This document shows positions 61,755 through 64,000 of a stretch of DNA of 64,000 nt, in pieces. This stretch comes from Theristus sp. LFF4_11. Lineage: Eukaryota; Nematoda; Chromadorea; Monhysterida; Xyalidae. Where the stretch lies: the NCBI GenBank assembly GCA_030248135.1, contig JASANC010005263.1:30315-94314 (forward strand). Direction: 5' to 3'. The notes beneath the pieces are model-generated. The model was not told the DNA's origin. It saw only the letters and a program-made list of their open reading frames with translations, and searched no databases. The translations under genes were made by a program, and so were the position numbers. How positions within the stretch are numbered: position 1 is the stretch's first letter; each line of letters opens with the position of its first letter.

Positions 61755-64000
61755 TGTGTGTCTGATGTGATTGATGGGTGCATGTTGATTGGCTGATGAG
61801 TCGGAGACACCACTTTACACACGTTGATGATTGGCTGAAGGGGCATTCATGAAGCAGTTTTTCGTGACTGCGTAGCTATGTTGCACAGCTACGCGTCACT
61901 AAGTACTGCTTTATGAATGCCGCTGAATTTACTGAATATCTGTTTTTCGCTGTCTGATTTCTTTCGAAATTTTTTAAAGTCTTGTTCTTGCCGATTTCTC
62001 CTTGCCGATTTTCCTGTTTTTTACTTTCCAATTGTCATTGTTTGCCGTGTTTGATTTTTTTTCTTGTTATTCTTCAGCTCGGCTCTGTTCTTCGTCCCTG
62101 GCGGATTTGCAATCTGTTTAAGTCAATTTATTAGTGGATTTTGAATTTCCTTGAATGTTTATTTTTTAATATTAGTGCATGGGTTGGTTGAGTCCCATTC
62201 CTGAAACTGTGTTCTGTTTCCTTTGTTTTTTTTTGTTTTTTGTTTTTTTTTTATTTACCTATTTGCAGTGCCGTAGCCTCTGTGTTTTTTATCAAGCAAA
62301 AAATGCGAGCTTATAACTTTTTATTGATCCAATTTTTGTCCAAAAGAAGTGATATCTGGGTTTTCCACCTTTGTGTCCAATTCTACCTTTCTAGTCTTAT
62401 CAATAATTCCTTTTTTGTCAATATTTGATCAAACATCAAGACGGTTGAATTTTGTTTTCTGGGTTTGAAAAGAAGTTTTTTTGACGTCACTAATGAGTAC
62501 TGGTTCAATAACTCGACTCTGTAATCTCATGATTTCTCTTTGTTCCAATCTCTGCCCTAAATTTGTTAAGCAAGCTCCATTCCTAATGCCATAATTGACC
62601 ACTTGACCATTTTTATTCTTCCTACGCTCAAGATACAAGATCTTTTATTTCAGTCAATTTTGTAACATCATTTTATTATCTTCTTATCCTGAAATATTAT
62701 TAAAAATTAAATATTTGTTTTCAATGTTGCTTAGTTAACGACTAATTTGAAATTGTGAGCAGGATTCAGTTCTGTTTTGCATTTTTCTTTGTTTTTTTTG
62801 TTTGCCATATCTGCCCTGTTTTTGCACAGTTTGTTTGTTATCAATTAATTTTTTGTTTGTATTATGATCTATGTATGATTAATGATTGATTTTTTTTATT
62901 TTTGTACAGAATTAAACATAGAATAAACTGCATTTTTTATAATATTTGCCCGCAAAATCAGACACCGATGTTATGCAGTGATTTGTCGTTTTTGTGTTTT
63001 TTTTTACATTCTTACATCACTATTTTGTAGTCGGTTTTTCATCAAGCTTATGACAGCAGGGATGTGGATTGTTCCTTTTTAGATACAGGTTTGTACTCTT
63101 CAAACTTAGAAACCTTCCAATCAGCCCTGATATAATTAAAAGATGTCAAGAACTGATTTCTTTCTAGTATCAAATGTTTTATGGTTTGAAGTGCTTTTAC
63201 TGGTATTTTTCCATATTTGCTTTCCACTAAACAAGTTTTTAGTCATCACACGAATTGTGTTTAGTTTTTCGACTGTTTTGTTCTTTAGTGTAAGTGGTAC
63301 ACTGTGTTTGTATTTGTTCATATGGTGAGGTTATTTTCGTTTGTTGACTTAAGGTTGCCTGTCGCATTTTTGTATAAGTTTTGTATTTTCTAATGATTGT
63401 TTTTCACACAACACTAAATTTTTTAGTTGATTTTCCGTCTTTCCCGTATTTTTGTGATTGTAGTTTTTTGACTAGTCGTGGTTTGGTAAGAACAGTTCTT
63501 GCTCCTATCAAAGTTATTCAAAATAGTTTGGCGTTATTGCAAAATAGTCGAAATCTCGGTGATTGTATAATTTTTGAAAATGAATTTATTTAATGCCATT
63601 GTTCAAAGTGCAAACGTCACATACCGTATTTTTTTGATTCATTTGAATATAATACCCCCAATTTTTTGCTGTGATCCACTTCATAACTGAACAACATTTT
63701 TGTATCTGTTAATGTCTGTGACATATGCGTGGTGATTCATTTTTTGTTTTGCTTTCAAGGAATCCGTTTTTGCAGTCTGGTGAAAAAATAGACCGATTTG
63801 TCGTGAAAAAGCGGTCGAGCGGTCTTGGTCGTTTTGTCTGAGTTGAATACTAGAGATCAAGAACAAACGTTGTTGTGCGGGCTCGAGAAGTGCTGAAAAT
63901 ACGGCACTGTACCTTGTTTTGTTTTATTTGAACTAAACACAATAATTCAAAAATGTGTTCGTTCATGTCACATCAACCGAAATCCGATGACTGTTACCAA
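61755..64000. other. T-rich downstream flank of GBA2
   Basis: It holds the GBA2 3' UTR and spacer, strongly T-rich. Apart from the Tourist-like MITE at 61839-61923 I see no repeat or exon. Hydrophobic Phe/Leu frames (for example about 63143-63328) are compositional. Confidence 0.5.
61839..61923. mobile_element. Tourist-like MITE, copy 6
   Basis: An 85-bp copy 84 bases after the GBA2 stop codon, so probably inside its 3' UTR. Ends AGGGGCATTCATGAAGCAG and CTGCTTTATGAATGCCGC, flanked by TGA (61836-61838, 61924-61926). The centre is a near-perfect hairpin (GCGTAGCTATG/ACAGCTACGC). Confidence 0.75.

Overview
This is nuclear DNA from an animal. All protein genes are split by many GT-AG introns (usual acceptor TTTTCAG or similar), coding exons are GC-rich against AT-rich introns and spacers, and the products are metazoan families. 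A cuticlin-like membrane ZP protein, a PAN plus thrombospondin type 1 (TSP1) protein and short pyrimidine-AG acceptors suggest an ecdysozoan, possibly a nematode or a relative. That placement is inference; I cannot name the species. I built the gene models by hand, joining exons only where reading phase and family alignment agreed, so single splice sites may be off.

Layout: 1-3298 spacer; 3299-7579 (+) ZP-domain membrane protein, 9 exons; 8697-16162 (-) secreted PAN + nine-TSP1 protein, 12 exons, convergent with the ZP gene; 16163-19000 spacer; 19001-22852 (+) rhodopsin-class GPCR, 5 exons, divergent from the TSP1 gene; 23299-24576 (+) small single-pass membrane protein, 4 exons; 26513-44017 (+) gamma subunit of the AP-1 clathrin adaptor, 18 exons found, about 89 internal codons not found; 44018-46250 T-rich spacer; 46251-61754 (+) non-lysosomal glucosylceramidase (GBA2, GH116), 20 exons; 61755-64000 T-rich spacer. 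ZP, TSP1 and GPCR proteins act at the cell surface or matrix; AP-1 gamma and GBA2 are housekeeping membrane-traffic and sphingolipid genes. No operon-like functional link is evident.

Introns and spacers are full of non-autonomous DNA transposons, and no intact transposase is present. Recognisable families: Tourist-like MITEs with 3-bp TNA target duplications (six copies); hAT-like elements with perfect 8-bp duplications (12820-13852, 20280-20675, 26738-27465); Tc1/mariner-like elements with CAGGGTG termini (9978-10887, 54409-55544) and a second TA-flanked family starting CAGTCGAAC; a 20-bp-TIR MITE family of about 170-200 bp; elements with 145-200 bp TIRs (24890-25858, 30472-31551); a tRNA-derived SINE; a 149-bp tandem satellite with a trimeric higher-order period; 15-bp GGCC-core minisatellites; and a composite foldback element of about 5.1 kb inside a GBA2 intron. 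No rRNA, true tRNA gene or CRISPR array was seen.
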